DNA from: Hymenobacter fodinae
GTDB lineage: Bacteria; Bacteroidota; Bacteroidia; Cytophagales; Hymenobacteraceae
Assembly (NCBI RefSeq): GCF_004745825.1
Contig: NZ_SRLA01000001.1
Location: 372,001 to 436,000, forward strand
Direction of reading: 5' to 3'
DNA length: 64,000 nucleotides
A program made the position numbers and the translations under genes. The notes under the pieces are model-generated. The model was not told where the DNA came from. It saw nothing but the letters and a program-made list of their open reading frames with translations, and ran no database searches. Shown here one piece after another: positions 1-8,513 of this stretch (within the stretch, counting starts at the first letter, position 1; each line of letters begins with the position of its first letter).

Positions 1-747
1 AACGCCATCCGCTACGGTTCCATTGTGGAGAACACGCGCTACGTGCCCGGCACCCGCACCGTAGACTACGCCAACAAGAGCGTAACCGAAAACACCCGCA
101 CGGCTTACCCCATCAGCTTCATTCCGAATGCAGTGGAGCCGTCAGTAGCCGGCACACCCAAAAACATCTTCTTCCTGACCGCCGATGCCTTTGGCGTACT
201 GCCTCCCATCAGCAAGCTGGATAAGTGCCACGCCATGTACCACTTCATGAGCGGCTACACCGCCAAGGTGGCCGGCACGGAAATGGGCGTAACGGAGCCT
301 CAGACCACCTTCTCGGCTTGCTTCGGTGCCGTGTTCCTGCCCCTGCACCCCACCAAATACGCCGAGATGCTGGGTCAGAAAATGGACGAGAACGAGGTGA
401 ACGTATGGCTGGTTAATACCGGCTGGACCGGCGGCAGCTACGGCGTGGGTTCGCGCATGAAGCTGGCCTACACTCGCGCCATGATTACCGCCGCCCTGGA
501 AGGCAAGCTCGATAATGTGGAGTTCCACAAGCACCCCATCTTCGGGGTAGAGGTGCCCACCTCGGTGCCCAACGTGCCCGCCGAAATCCTGGACCCGCGC
601 GACACCTGGGCCGACAAAGAGGCCTACGACCACACAGCCGCCGACCTGGCCGAGAAATTCGTGAAGAACTTCGAGAAGTACGCCGACTACGCTAACGAGG
701 ACATCCTGGCGGGTGCCCCCAAAGTAGCTGTAGCCGCCGGCGTGTAA
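1..747 (+). CDS. pckA: Phosphoenolpyruvate carboxykinase (ATP), C-terminal part
   Basis: The 3' part of pckA; the reading frame is open from base 1, so the start lies left of the window and the apparent GTG at 25 is internal. PckA converts oxaloacetate and ATP to phosphoenolpyruvate, ADP and CO2 in the cytoplasm, the first committed step of gluconeogenesis. About 248 C-terminal residues are present of a family norm near 535. Visible family signatures are NAIRYGS, the nucleotide-binding [26 protein letters not shown], the FSACFGA block and the LVNTGW block, all matching the C-terminal half of the E. coli enzyme as I remember it. The catalytic P-loop is outside the window. A strong terminator follows 28 bases after the stop codon. 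Confidence 0.96.
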   Translation, partial: NAIRYGSIVENTRYVPGTRTVDYANKSVTENTRTAYPISFIPNAVEPSVAGTPKNIFFLTADAFGVLPPISKLDKCHAMYHFMSGYTAKVAGTEMGVTEPQTTFSACFGAVFLPLHPTKYAEMLGQKMDENEVNVWLVNTGWTGGSYGVGSRMKLAYTRAMITAALEGKLDNVEFHKHPIFGVEVPTSVPNVPAEILDPRDTWADKEAYDHTAADLAEKFVKNFEKYADYANEDILAGAPKVAVAAGV

Positions 748-775
748 CCGCCGAGTAGCTACTCTTCCGCTGAAG

Positions 776-808
776 CGCCCCGTTGGCATCTGGCCGGCGG
801 GGCGTTTT
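776..808 (+). terminator. Rho-independent terminator of pckA
   Basis: Stem CGCCCCG at 776-782 pairs with CGGGGCG at 798-804 and is followed directly by TTTT at 805-808. Confidence 0.8.
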
Positions 809-873
809 CGCGTTGTTTCTGGCGCTGTCCCCAGCAATTTCGTACCTAGGCCAGTCTCCACTACAACAACGGC

Positions 874-910
874 TCCCCTCTCAGATGAGGAGGGGCCGGG
901 GGTGGTTGAC
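874..910. repeat. Family A intergenic repeat, single copy
   Basis: A GA-rich palindrome (near CCCCTCCTCA-GA-TGAGGAGGGG, slightly degenerate here) followed by the family tail GGGGTGGTTGAC. Better-preserved copies occur at 2739, 31358, 31450, 43352, 43479, 44916 and 45002. Confidence 0.75.
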
Positions 911-927
911 CATCATTGTTTACATAG

Positions 928-1023
928 ACCGTCATGCTGAGCTTGTCGAAGCATCTCTACCGTTAGTAACTCAATTGTGAGGACGAAGCAGTAGAGATGC
1001 TTCGACAAGCTCAGCATGACGGT
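928..1023. repeat. REP-like inverted repeat, ATGCT/AGCAT subfamily
   Basis: Arms 928-960 and 991-1023 are 33-base near-perfect inverted copies separated by about 30 bases. Each arm itself contains a small hairpin, ATGCT-loop-AGCAT, preceded by CGTC and followed by CTC. It sits between pckA and the dicarboxylate transporter. Confidence 0.85.
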
Positions 1024-1150
1024 CTGTAGAATTCAATCTAGAAGCTGTTCTAGGCCACCTCAATACTTCCAGCCCTTCCTCAAACTCAGAGGCGAGCCTT
1101 ATTTTACCTTTAGCTTTAGAGCCTGCCTTGGCTTCGCTCACATACCCTGC

Positions 1151-2503
1151 ATGAAAAAACTCGCTTCCAACCTCACCTTTCAGGTTCTCACGGCTATTGC
1201 GCTGGGGGTGCTGGTGGGCTCCTTGTTCCCCGCCTTCGGGGCTTCCCTCAAGCCCATCGGCGACACGTTTATCAACCTGATCAAAATGCTCATCGCGCCC
1301 ATCATCTTCCTGACGGTGGTACTGGGCATTGGGGGCATGGGCGACATGAAGAAGGTGGGGCGCGTGGGCGGTAAGGCTCTGCTCTATTTTGAGATTGTAA
1401 CGACGCTGGCGCTGGTTATCGGCATTACGGCGGCCAACCTGGCCAAGCCCGGTGTGGGCATTGATGCCCGGGCTTCGGTGGCAACCCAGAGTGCGGCGCA
1501 AGCCGCGGAGGCCGCCAAGTACACCTCCCAGGCCGCCAGTGGGGAGGGCATGAACTGGGTTGACTTCGTGACCCACATTGTGCCGCACAGCGTTGTGGGG
1601 GCCTTTGCCGAAGGAGAGGTACTGCAGGTGCTGCTGTTTGCTGTGCTGTTTGGCGTGGCCGTGGGCCGCATCCCCGCTGAGTACGGGCAGCCGCTGATGA
1701 AGACCTTTGACCGACTCTCGCACGCCATGTTTGGGGTGCTGGCCCTGGTGATGAAGCTGGCGCCCATTGGGGCGTTTGGCGGCATGGCCTTTACCATTGG
1801 CAAGTATGGGCTGGCAACGCTGCTGCCACTGGGCAAGCTTATGCTGGTGGTGTACCTCACCATGTTCCTGTTTGTATTTGGGGTGCTTAACGCCATTATG
1901 CGCTACTACGGGCTGAGTTTGTGGCGCTACCTGGGCTTTATCAAGGAGGAGATTTTGCTGGTGCTGGGCACGTCGTCGTCGGAGTCGGCGCTGCCGCGCA
2001 TGATTGACAAGCTGGAGCGCTACGGCTGTTCCCGCTCGGTGGCAGGCCTCGTGATTCCGACGGGCTACTCGTTCAACCTTGATGGCACCTCCATTTACCT
2101 CTCAATTGCGGCCATCTTCCTGGCGCAAGCCTTTAACATTAACCTCACGCTCAGCCAGGAAATTACGCTGATTGGTATTCTAATGCTGACGAGCAAGGGC
2201 GCGGCGGGCGTCACGGGCTCGGGGTTTATTGTGCTGGCTTCTACGCTGGCCGCCACCCGCATCATTCCCGTGGAAGGCGTGGCCCTGCTGCTGGGGGTCG
2301 ACCGATTTATGAGTGAGGCGCGGGCCATTACCAACGTCATCGGCAACGGCGTGGCCACGCTCGTTGTCGCTAAGAGTGAGAATGAGTTTGACGAAGCCAA
2401 GCACCAGCTCGCCCTGGCCGGCCGAGATGTGCCGCCGGAGTTGGAGGCCGAGCCGGCCTCTTTGCTACCTACGGTAGAGAAGCCAGTAGAAGAGCAAGGT
2501 TAA
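1151..2503 (+). CDS. dctA: C4-dicarboxylate:cation symporter DctA
   Basis: Inner-membrane symporter of the DAACS family that takes up succinate, fumarate and malate with protons or sodium. The 450-residue product is collinear with E. coli DctA: N-terminal [15 protein letters not shown], the serine-rich re-entrant loop [12 protein letters not shown] at residues 273-284, NLDGTS at 309-314 (the broken helix that binds substrate) and the second loop [13 protein letters not shown] chose ATG 1151 because the translation then begins like DctA; an in-frame extension to 1016 would run into the repeat at 928-1023 and has no homology. The C-terminal tail is Glu/Pro rich. Next to pckA it fits C4-acid uptake feeding gluconeogenesis, though the genes are separated by a terminator. 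Confidence 0.94.
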   Translation: MKKLASNLTFQVLTAIALGVLVGSLFPAFGASLKPIGDTFINLIKMLIAPIIFLTVVLGIGGMGDMKKVGRVGGKALLYFEIVTTLALVIGITAANLAKPGVGIDARASVATQSAAQAAEAAKYTSQAASGEGMNWVDFVTHIVPHSVVGAFAEGEVLQVLLFAVLFGVAVGRIPAEYGQPLMKTFDRLSHAMFGVLALVMKLAPIGAFGGMAFTIGKYGLATLLPLGKLMLVVYLTMFLFVFGVLNAIMRYYGLSLWRYLGFIKEEILLVLGTSSSESALPRMIDKLERYGCSRSVAGLVIPTGYSFNLDGTSIYLSIAAIFLAQAFNINLTLSQEITLIGILMLTSKGAAGVTGSGFIVLASTLAATRIIPVEGVALLLGVDRFMSEARAITNVIGNGVATLVVAKSENEFDEAKHQLALAGRDVPPELEAEPASLLPTVEKPVEEQG

Positions 2504-2540
2504 GAAGAGTGGCCTAGAGTTGGCCCAGAACGATCAAGAA

Positions 2541-2584
2541 GAACGTCATGTCGCGCGCAGTCGAGACATCTCGCTTGCTGACGT
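2541..2584. repeat. REP-like half element, ATGTC/GACAT subfamily
   Basis: A single arm with stem ATGTC and GACAT around a divergent loop, then CTCGC and GCTGACG. No inverted partner is visible nearby, so this is a solitary or decayed half. Confidence 0.6.
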
Positions 2585-2608
2585 TGCCAAACTAACCCAC
2601 ACCAAAAA

Positions 2609-2714
2609 GCACGTCATCCTGACGCAGGAAGGATCTTGCCATGCAGGTACGACTGGCCTAGAGCAAGCCGTCTATGCGTGGGTAGGATCCTTTGCTGCTC
2701 ACAGGATGACGTGC
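2609..2714. repeat. REP-like inverted repeat, ATCCT/AGGAT subfamily
   Basis: Left arm 2609-2640 and right arm 2681-2714 read inward from GCACGTC. Both keep the stem ATCCT/AGGAT although their loops differ from each other. The spacer contains TGGCCTAG. Confidence 0.8.
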
Positions 2715-2738
2715 TTACGTGGTTGTTCTAGGGCACTT

Positions 2739-2785
2739 CAACCACCCCCAACCCCTCCTCATCTGAGGAGGGGAGCTGATGTTCT
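2739..2785. repeat. Family A intergenic repeat, single copy
   Basis: Reverse-oriented copy: tail CAACCACCCCC, then the palindrome CCCCTCCTCA-TC-TGAGGAGGGG, then AGCTGATGTTCT. It ends 14 bases from the pectate lyase stop codon. Confidence 0.8.
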
Positions 2786-2798
2786 GTAGGCCATTCTC

Positions 2799-4292
2799 TT
2801 ACTTACCCTTTGTCGCCATAGGTGCGGCGAGGCTGTTCAGGTATTCTTCTAGCATGGTGTAACCCTTGGGGGCTAGTTTATTGCGGTCGGTGGCGTTGGT
2901 GGGGTTGAGGCCGTGGGTTTTCTCCCAAGCGTCGGGCATGCCGTCGTGGTCGGTATCGACTGGGGCTGGCGCCGACTTCAGCTCCGGCCAGGCTTTCTGC
3001 GACACGCTGTAGGGAGTGCCGTGGGGGTAGCCGCCCTGCACATCAATGATGCGGCCCGTGCGGGTGACCACGTTCCGGATGATGCGTTGGTCGAGGGTGT
3101 CGCGCCGAGGCATGGTGGCGCCTACTTGCTGTAGCACCAGGGCGTAGGCCTCTTGGGCGGTTTGTGTGGTGACGGGGCCCAGCTCGAAGGGCTTTTCTGC
3201 TTTGGCCAGCACGGTATCAGCGGCGGTGCCCTCGTTCATAGTTACCCCGCGCCAGTTGTGACGCGTGACTTCGGCGCTGGCGTCCACGTAATTACCCACG
3301 ATGTAAAACTTGCCGTAGGGAAGTGGGTTCGGGCCTTTCTCCAGCTTGTAAGGGTTGAGTACCCGCGCCCGCACGCTCTCTTTGGTGGAGGGGCCGTGCT
3401 TGTAGTAATTGTTGACGATGTTGTAGTTGCCGCCTTCGCCCGCGTACACGTTGTTGTCGCCCCAGTTATAGAGCACGTTGTTGCGGAAGTCCACGTTCTC
3501 GAAGCCGGCGGGGTGGGTGTAGCGGCTGCCGTTGAAGCGGGGCGTGCGGTTTTTGCAGCTCGCAAATAGGTTGTGGTGCATGGTGGCATGCTGTCCACCC
3601 CAGATGCCTCCGAACCCGTGCTGCTCAAAATCAGTGTCGCCCTTCTCAAAGTGGTAAGAATAGTTGAGCGGCTCACTGATGAGGTTCCACTGCAGCGTGG
3701 TACTGTCGCCCTCGTACACCGACAGGGCCTCGTCGGTGCTCCAGCTCATAGAGCAATGGTCGATAATGAGGCGGTTGATCCGGGTGGCCCCGAAAGCATC
3801 GTCGCCGCCAGCCCCATCTACCCTGCCCTGGTTCTGGTTTTTGTCGCCCATCCGGAAGCGCAGGAAGCGCACCACCACGTTGTGAGCCTTCACGCTCACG
3901 GGGTAATCAGCGAGGCAAATACCATCACCGGGCGCGGTTTGGCCGGCAATAGTGGTATTAGGCTTGCTAATGGTGAGCGGAGAGTTCAGGTGAATCGTGC
4001 CCGATACTCGGAACACCACCGTGCGGGCTGGCGCCGCTTTAGTAAGGGCGTAGCGCAGGCTGCCGGGCTGCCCATCATCCAAGAGACTGGTCACCTCAAA
4101 CACTGTGGTGGGCACGGCTGCTGTGCCCCGACCACCGGAAGTGAAGCGACCTGCCCCTTCAGCCCCCGGAAAAGCCGGCAACGGCTCGGCTACGGGAGCT
4201 TTGGTGGCGGCCAGCAGAGCTGTGAAGGCTACCGCCGCCGCGGGCCAGATAGCAGCGCGGCACAGCCGACGAAGCGAAGAATGGACAACCAT
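2799..4292 (-). CDS. Secreted pectate lyase-like right-handed beta-helix protein
   Basis: Predicted exported polysaccharide lyase of the pectate lyase superfamily (PL1-like), cleaving polygalacturonate by beta-elimination. The 497-residue product starts with a basic stretch and a hydrophobic segment (about residues 12-30), a signal peptide. The mature start FPGAEGAGRFTSGGRGG-type block is characteristic of bacterial pectate lyases, and the body has short asparagine-rich beta-helix rungs such as RNNVLYNWGDNN and NIVNNYY. Near the C terminus DTDHDGMPDAWE followed by GLNPTNATD is a calcium-binding thrombospondin type-3-like motif, common on Bacteroidota secreted enzymes. The polygalacturonate specificity is inferred from family. 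It is divergent from the MFS gene at 4594, which may import a sugar product. Confidence 0.85.
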   Translation of the reverse strand: MVVHSSLRRLCRAAIWPAAAVAFTALLAATKAPVAEPLPAFPGAEGAGRFTSGGRGTAAVPTTVFEVTSLLDDGQPGSLRYALTKAAPARTVVFRVSGTIHLNSPLTISKPNTTIAGQTAPGDGICLADYPVSVKAHNVVVRFLRFRMGDKNQNQGRVDGAGGDDAFGATRINRLIIDHCSMSWSTDEALSVYEGDSTTLQWNLISEPLNYSYHFEKGDTDFEQHGFGGIWGGQHATMHHNLFASCKNRTPRFNGSRYTHPAGFENVDFRNNVLYNWGDNNVYAGEGGNYNIVNNYYKHGPSTKESVRARVLNPYKLEKGPNPLPYGKFYIVGNYVDASAEVTRHNWRGVTMNEGTAADTVLAKAEKPFELGPVTTQTAQEAYALVLQQVGATMPRRDTLDQRIIRNVVTRTGRIIDVQGGYPHGTPYSVSQKAWPELKSAPAPVDTDHDGMPDAWEKTHGLNPTNATDRNKLAPKGYTMLEEYLNSLAAPMATKGK

Positions 4293-4317
4293 ATTATCGG
4301 AGAATTAAAGAGAAGAT

Positions 4318-4351
4318 CAGTACTGCTAGGCCGCCTGGCCTAGCAGTACTG
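4318..4351. other. Perfect 15-bp hairpin built on GGCCTAG, in a divergent promoter region
   Basis: CAGTACTGCTAGGCC (4318-4332) pairs perfectly with GGCCTAGCAGTACTG (4337-4351) around a 4-base loop. It lies 25 bases upstream of the pectate lyase start and about 240 bases upstream of the MFS gene, so it is not a terminator of either. It could be an operator or a motif-derived palindrome. Confidence 0.7.
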
Positions 4352-4593
4352 AGTCCACCTGAGCACTACTGATAGTACCCAAATACTGCGCCCAGAAGGC
4401 ATCACCCGTTAGATTTCTTTGTGCAATCGATGCCGGCAACGTTGCCATACCGCCTAGGCACAGAATGGTCGCCCTGCTTAGCTGCATTTATGCTCTGGCT
4501 AGGCCACTCTGTATTAACCTCCTCCGCAACGAAACTGGCGCAATCCGCGTCTCTATCCCCGTTTGCAGCACTCAGGCTGCCTTGATTGCTGGT

Positions 4594-5745
4594 ATGACAC
4601 AGGTTTTGGAAGAGGTGACGCCCAAGCAGGCCCGGGTGGCTATTGCCCTGTTTTTCTTTGTCTCGGGGTTTGGGTTTTCTACCTGGGCATCGCGCATCCC
4701 TACCATTCAGCACCAACTGGGGCTGAACGAAGCCGAGCTGGGCGGCGTGCTGTTGGCCCTACCCACGGGGCTGATGCTCACGCTGCCGGTCACGGGCTTG
4801 CTGCTGCGCCGGTTTAGCAGCCGGCAGGTGATGCTGGTGGGCGCCATCCTGTATAACGTGGCGTTGGCCTTGCTGGGCTTTGCGGCCCACACCTGGCAAC
4901 TGGTGGCGCTGCTATTCTGCTTCGGCTCGTCGCGCAACCTGCTTAACATCTCCATGAATGCGCAGTCGGTGGGCGTGCAGGCGCAGTACGATAGATCCAT
5001 CATTGCCACTTTTCACGGGGTGTGGAGCGTGGCCGGCTTTGCTGCCGCGGCTGTAGGGGCGGCCCTCATTCGGGAGCGGGTAGCGCCGGCGCCGCACTTT
5101 GCCGTGGTGGCCCTATTACTCACGGCGGTAGCGCTGTACAACTACCGCCATAGCCTGGCACTGCCCCCGGCACCGGAAGAGCGTCGCCCGGGGTTTAGCT
5201 GGCCTAGCGCCGACCTACTTAAGTTTGGCATCATTGCCTTTGCCTCCATGGCCTGCGAGGGCACCATGTACGACTGGAGCAGCATCTACTTCAACAAGGC
5301 TGTACTCATGCCTAAGGAAGACGCCGCCCTGGGCTTTGCCGCCTATATGGTAGCCATGACGGTAGGCCGCTTTGCCGGCGACCCGCTTACCAACCGCTTC
5401 GGGGTAAAACCCCTGTTGCAGTACAGTGGCCTCCTGATTCTGGTAGGCCTGCTGCTGGCGGCTCTGTTGCCTCTACCGGTGGTGGCGGGCCTAGGCTTTG
5501 TGCTGGTGGGCTTGGGCGTGTCGTGCGTAATTCCGATGGTGTTTGGCATGGCGGGGCGCTCCAGTGCGCTTAGCTCGGGCTCGACCATTGCGGCTGTATC
5601 TACGGTAGGGTATTTCGGGTTTCTTGTAGTGCCGCCGGTAGTAGGCTTTATTGCCGAGGCGGCTAACCTGCGCTGGTCGTTTGCCCTGATGGCCTTGCTG
5701 GGAGCGGTAATGGTGGGGCTGGTGCGTCGTCTCCCAAACGAGTAA
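4594..5745 (+). CDS. MFS transporter (FucP/YbjJ-like)
   Basis: Inner-membrane major facilitator superfamily transporter of 383 residues with about 12 predicted membrane segments. It starts with RVAIALFFFVSGFGFSTWA and has the loop 2-3 region LLRRFSSRQVMLVG typical of MFS proteins. The fold and the motif GxxxATWASRIP-like start (here TWASRIPTIQ) resemble YbjJ and fucose-permease-type members, which move sugars or related small molecules. ATG 4594 is preferred: an in-frame ORF continues upstream to 4465, but those residues are not membrane-like and lack homology I recognise. The substrate is unknown; the divergent pectate lyase makes a sugar or uronate plausible but is only context. Confidence 0.85.
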   Translation: MTQVLEEVTPKQARVAIALFFFVSGFGFSTWASRIPTIQHQLGLNEAELGGVLLALPTGLMLTLPVTGLLLRRFSSRQVMLVGAILYNVALALLGFAAHTWQLVALLFCFGSSRNLLNISMNAQSVGVQAQYDRSIIATFHGVWSVAGFAAAAVGAALIRERVAPAPHFAVVALLLTAVALYNYRHSLALPPAPEERRPGFSWPSADLLKFGIIAFASMACEGTMYDWSSIYFNKAVLMPKEDAALGFAAYMVAMTVGRFAGDPLTNRFGVKPLLQYSGLLILVGLLLAALLPLPVVAGLGFVLVGLGVSCVIPMVFGMAGRSSALSSGSTIAAVSTVGYFGFLVVPPVVGFIAEAANLRWSFALMALLGAVMVGLVRRLPNE

Positions 5746-5850
5746 GAGGTTCAGCAGCAAGTTTTTTATGGCTTGCCGATTTCTTTCTGGCTACCTTAGA
5801 AGTTCAAGCCTCGCGCCCAAATGGGAAAGGCGGGTAGTTTGGACTGGTTG

Positions 5851-6690
5851 ATGAAGTATTTTCTTGCGCTATTGGCTTGGTGCCTGCCCCTAGTAAGCTG
5901 GGCTGCCCGGCCGCTGGAACCCCTGCAGATTGCGGAGCAGTTTGTGGCCAAAACCGGCTGGACCGACATGAAAAGCTACCTCAGTGGGGAAGCTGCCGGT
6001 CAGGCTCGCAGCCAGAGCCTAGGCCAGCAGATTCCGGCTACCCTGGAGCGCCGCTGCCAGCTCTTGCAGCAAAATCAGCAAACTGCCGTGGTAACCGTGG
6101 AGCTGCGCGACTCCGTGAGCCGCAACGATATTTACCTACACTTCCGCCACGACTCTACCACTGCGGCCACTCCCTGGAAGCTCACCGCCGTGCGCAGTCT
6201 GTCCATGACGCAGCTCGGTCCGCCCATGCTCAAGCTCCTCTCCGATATGCCCCCGGCCGAGGTAGCCCAGTACAACCAAAAGCACCCCGACGCCCCGCAT
6301 GCGTTTATGCTCGGTAACATTCGCCTCTGGATTGGGGCCGATGCCGCTATTGCCGAGCACTTTCACCAGAATCAGCCGGCTTTTCAGCGGGTAGTACAAT
6401 ACATGCAGGCTCATCATTACTTCACCCCCAACTCGGCAGCTAACGAGGAACAGGCGGTGAACGAGGATGACAGCCTGCAAGCTCTACTACGTCCGCTCTA
6501 CATCACCCGCGTTTCGCAGAAGTATCTGGACTGTGGCAGTTGCTTGGAGTTCATCATTGGAGGCGTTACCGATAATACCGTCGGTCTGCTCTATCAGCCC
6601 GATGCGCGGCAGGTGCCTGGCATGAGCCCCGACCGGGTTATCGTCATCAAACCCTTAGGCAACGGGTGGTACCTATTCAAAACCACGTAG
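5851..6690 (+). CDS. Exported protein of unknown function
   Basis: I do not recognise this 279-residue protein. From ATG 5851 it begins MKYFLALLAWCLPLVSWAA, a clear Sec signal peptide; an earlier in-frame ATG at 5821 would put ten extra residues before it. The mature part has no obvious transmembrane segment. A CGSC pair lies near residue 230 and could form a disulfide in the periplasm. The C terminus VIVIKPLGNGWYLFKTT is beta-strand-like. It is followed by a bidirectional terminator shared with the convergent susD, and is probably monocistronic. Confidence 0.7.
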   Translation: MKYFLALLAWCLPLVSWAARPLEPLQIAEQFVAKTGWTDMKSYLSGEAAGQARSQSLGQQIPATLERRCQLLQQNQQTAVVTVELRDSVSRNDIYLHFRHDSTTAATPWKLTAVRSLSMTQLGPPMLKLLSDMPPAEVAQYNQKHPDAPHAFMLGNIRLWIGADAAIAEHFHQNQPAFQRVVQYMQAHHYFTPNSAANEEQAVNEDDSLQALLRPLYITRVSQKYLDCGSCLEFIIGGVTDNTVGLLYQPDARQVPGMSPDRVIVIKPLGNGWYLFKTT

Positions 6691-6798
6691 GCTAGAGCGA
6701 GGGTATAAACGATCGAGGCATCAAGTGATGAAATGAAAAAAAATCATGCTGGTCATACCCAGTGGTGGCCCTTGTCAAGTGAGTTTCTCGTCTTAATA

Positions 6799-6835
6799 AA
6801 AAGCCCCACTCTACCATAAGTAAAGAGGGGCTTTT
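6799..6835. terminator. Bidirectional terminator between convergent genes
   Basis: AAAAGCCCC (6799-6807) pairs with GGGGCTTTT (6827-6835), giving U-tracts on both strands. It serves the unknown gene on the plus strand and susD on the minus strand. Confidence 0.85.
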
Positions 6836-6879
6836 GCTGGCCTAGGCCTACTAACGAGGTGAAAACACCTCTGGACATG

Positions 6880-8490
6880 CTAGTACCCAGGGTTTTGGGG
6901 GAGCTTCCAGCTTTGGGCGTCATTCAAAGAAATGGGCAGCAGGGGCGTCGGATTCACGGAGGTTTCGGTGGCCACGTGCGACATAGCTCGCGCCCGCACA
7001 TCGGGTGGCAAGATGTTCATATAGCGGCCAGTACGAATCATATCCCACAGGCGTAACGACTCTTCCCCAAACTCAACCCGGCGCTCGTGCCAAATAGCGT
7101 TCAGTAGTGGCTGGCCCGAAAGGCCAGGGGCCAGATCGGGCAGGGTGCCGGCTGGGGTGTTGGCTGGATCATACGTGAGGGTGCCCAAGCGTGTGCCCGG
7201 AGGCCGGGTAGAAAGACGTGCCCGCTGCCGTACTTGGTTGACCAGCGCCACGGCCTCGGCCGACCGGTTGAGTCGGGCAGCGGCTTCGGCTTTCATCAGT
7301 AGGATGTCGGCGTAGCGCATCTTCCGAATGTTCTGGGGGCCCGACTCTGGCGCGTTGGGGGCCAGAATAGCCGCCTTACGGTTGAAATAGCCCGTAGCGT
7401 TCTGCGTGATATCAACAGGGTTGAGGATGCCCAGCACGATGTCGTTGTTCTTGATAACCGTGACTTCGAGGCGCGGGTCGTTGGGCTCAAACTCATTCAC
7501 CAGGTTCTGGGTAGGGTTGTTGAACCCATAGCCAAACGTGCGGCGGTTGTTCTGGAAGATGTTGTTGGTGGTGCCTATCGAGATAGGGCCATACGTGTCG
7601 TTGGAAGTGCCGAACTGAATTTCAAACAACGATTCGCTGCTGTTCTCGCCAATATCCTGGTGAATGGCCGCGTAGTTGGCCAGCAAGCTGTATTGGTTGG
7701 AAGTGATGATGGTACTCGTCAGGTCGTACACTTCCTGCCACGTATGATTGTTGCCGTTCACGGTGCCCAACTGGTACATAATAGCCCGGGCCAGGTAGCC
7801 GGTGGCCGCGCCTTTAGTAGCACGGCCTAGGTCGGCGGCGGCGTAGGCGCTTTTCTCCGGTAGTAGAGTCGCGGCTTCCTTCAAGTCCTTCTCGATGAAG
7901 GCGTAGGTTTGGGCAATGCTGGCGCGGGTTGCGTTGGGGGCTTCCGTCGGGGTTGGCGTTTTCTCAAATAGCGGCACTCCCCCAAAGCCCTTCACTAGGT
8001 TGAAGTAGAAATATGCCCGCAGAAACAGCGCTTCGCCTTTCAAACGCGACTTCAGAGCCGCATCAATGGTACCCGCATCGATGTTGTTGATAACTGTATT
8101 GGCGCGGGCAATACCCGTAAAACTGTGTACCCAAAGCGTGGTAACGGGGCCGTTAGAAGGCGGGATATTCCAGGACTTGAGCTCTATTAAGGGGAGAAAG
8201 TCGCTGGGCGAGCTGCCCCCCTTTTCAGAGTCATCAGTCATCAAGTCGCCAAACATCCATTCGTAGGTTTGAGGTACGTATTCGCCGCTGGGGTCGCCCC
8301 ATTTGGGGCCTTGGTCCCAGGCGGCCACGTCGTACACGGCATTGATGGCCTGCACGGCATTGGTAGGGTCTTTGAAAAGGTTGTCTTGGGTGGTAGTGCC
8401 CAGGGGTTCTTTATCCAGAAAGCTCTGGCAGCCGGGAGACAAGACCGTAGTCAGGAACAGGCCGAGCAAAGCAACGCGGGTGAGTTTCAT
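6880..8490 (-). CDS. SusD/RagB-family nutrient-binding outer-membrane lipoprotein
   Basis: Surface glycan-binding lipoprotein that acts as the lid of the SusC channel. The 536-residue product has a lipoprotein signal with Cys21 in LSPGC followed by FLDKEPLGTTT, the usual SusD start. The family features NAVQAINAVYD, LKGEALFLRAYFYFNLVKGFGGVPL and the C-terminal RRVEFGEESLRLWDMIRTG are all present. It follows susC by 23 bases, so the two are cotranscribed. The ligand is not readable from sequence; the divergent GH3 enzyme suggests a plant or microbial beta-glycan or xylan-type oligosaccharide. Confidence 0.95.
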   Translation of the reverse strand: MKLTRVALLGLFLTTVLSPGCQSFLDKEPLGTTTQDNLFKDPTNAVQAINAVYDVAAWDQGPKWGDPSGEYVPQTYEWMFGDLMTDDSEKGGSSPSDFLPLIELKSWNIPPSNGPVTTLWVHSFTGIARANTVINNIDAGTIDAALKSRLKGEALFLRAYFYFNLVKGFGGVPLFEKTPTPTEAPNATRASIAQTYAFIEKDLKEAATLLPEKSAYAAADLGRATKGAATGYLARAIMYQLGTVNGNNHTWQEVYDLTSTIITSNQYSLLANYAAIHQDIGENSSESLFEIQFGTSNDTYGPISIGTTNNIFQNNRRTFGYGFNNPTQNLVNEFEPNDPRLEVTVIKNNDIVLGILNPVDITQNATGYFNRKAAILAPNAPESGPQNIRKMRYADILLMKAEAAARLNRSAEAVALVNQVRQRARLSTRPPGTRLGTLTYDPANTPAGTLPDLAPGLSGQPLLNAIWHERRVEFGEESLRLWDMIRTGRYMNILPPDVRARAMSHVATETSVNPTPLLPISLNDAQSWKLPQNPGY

Positions 8491-8513
8491 ATACGTTGGG
8501 TAGGAAAAGCTAA

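Noticed and set aside
2520..2789. 89-codon plus-strand frame downstream of dctA
   Set aside because: It is made almost entirely of the three repeat elements in that gap.
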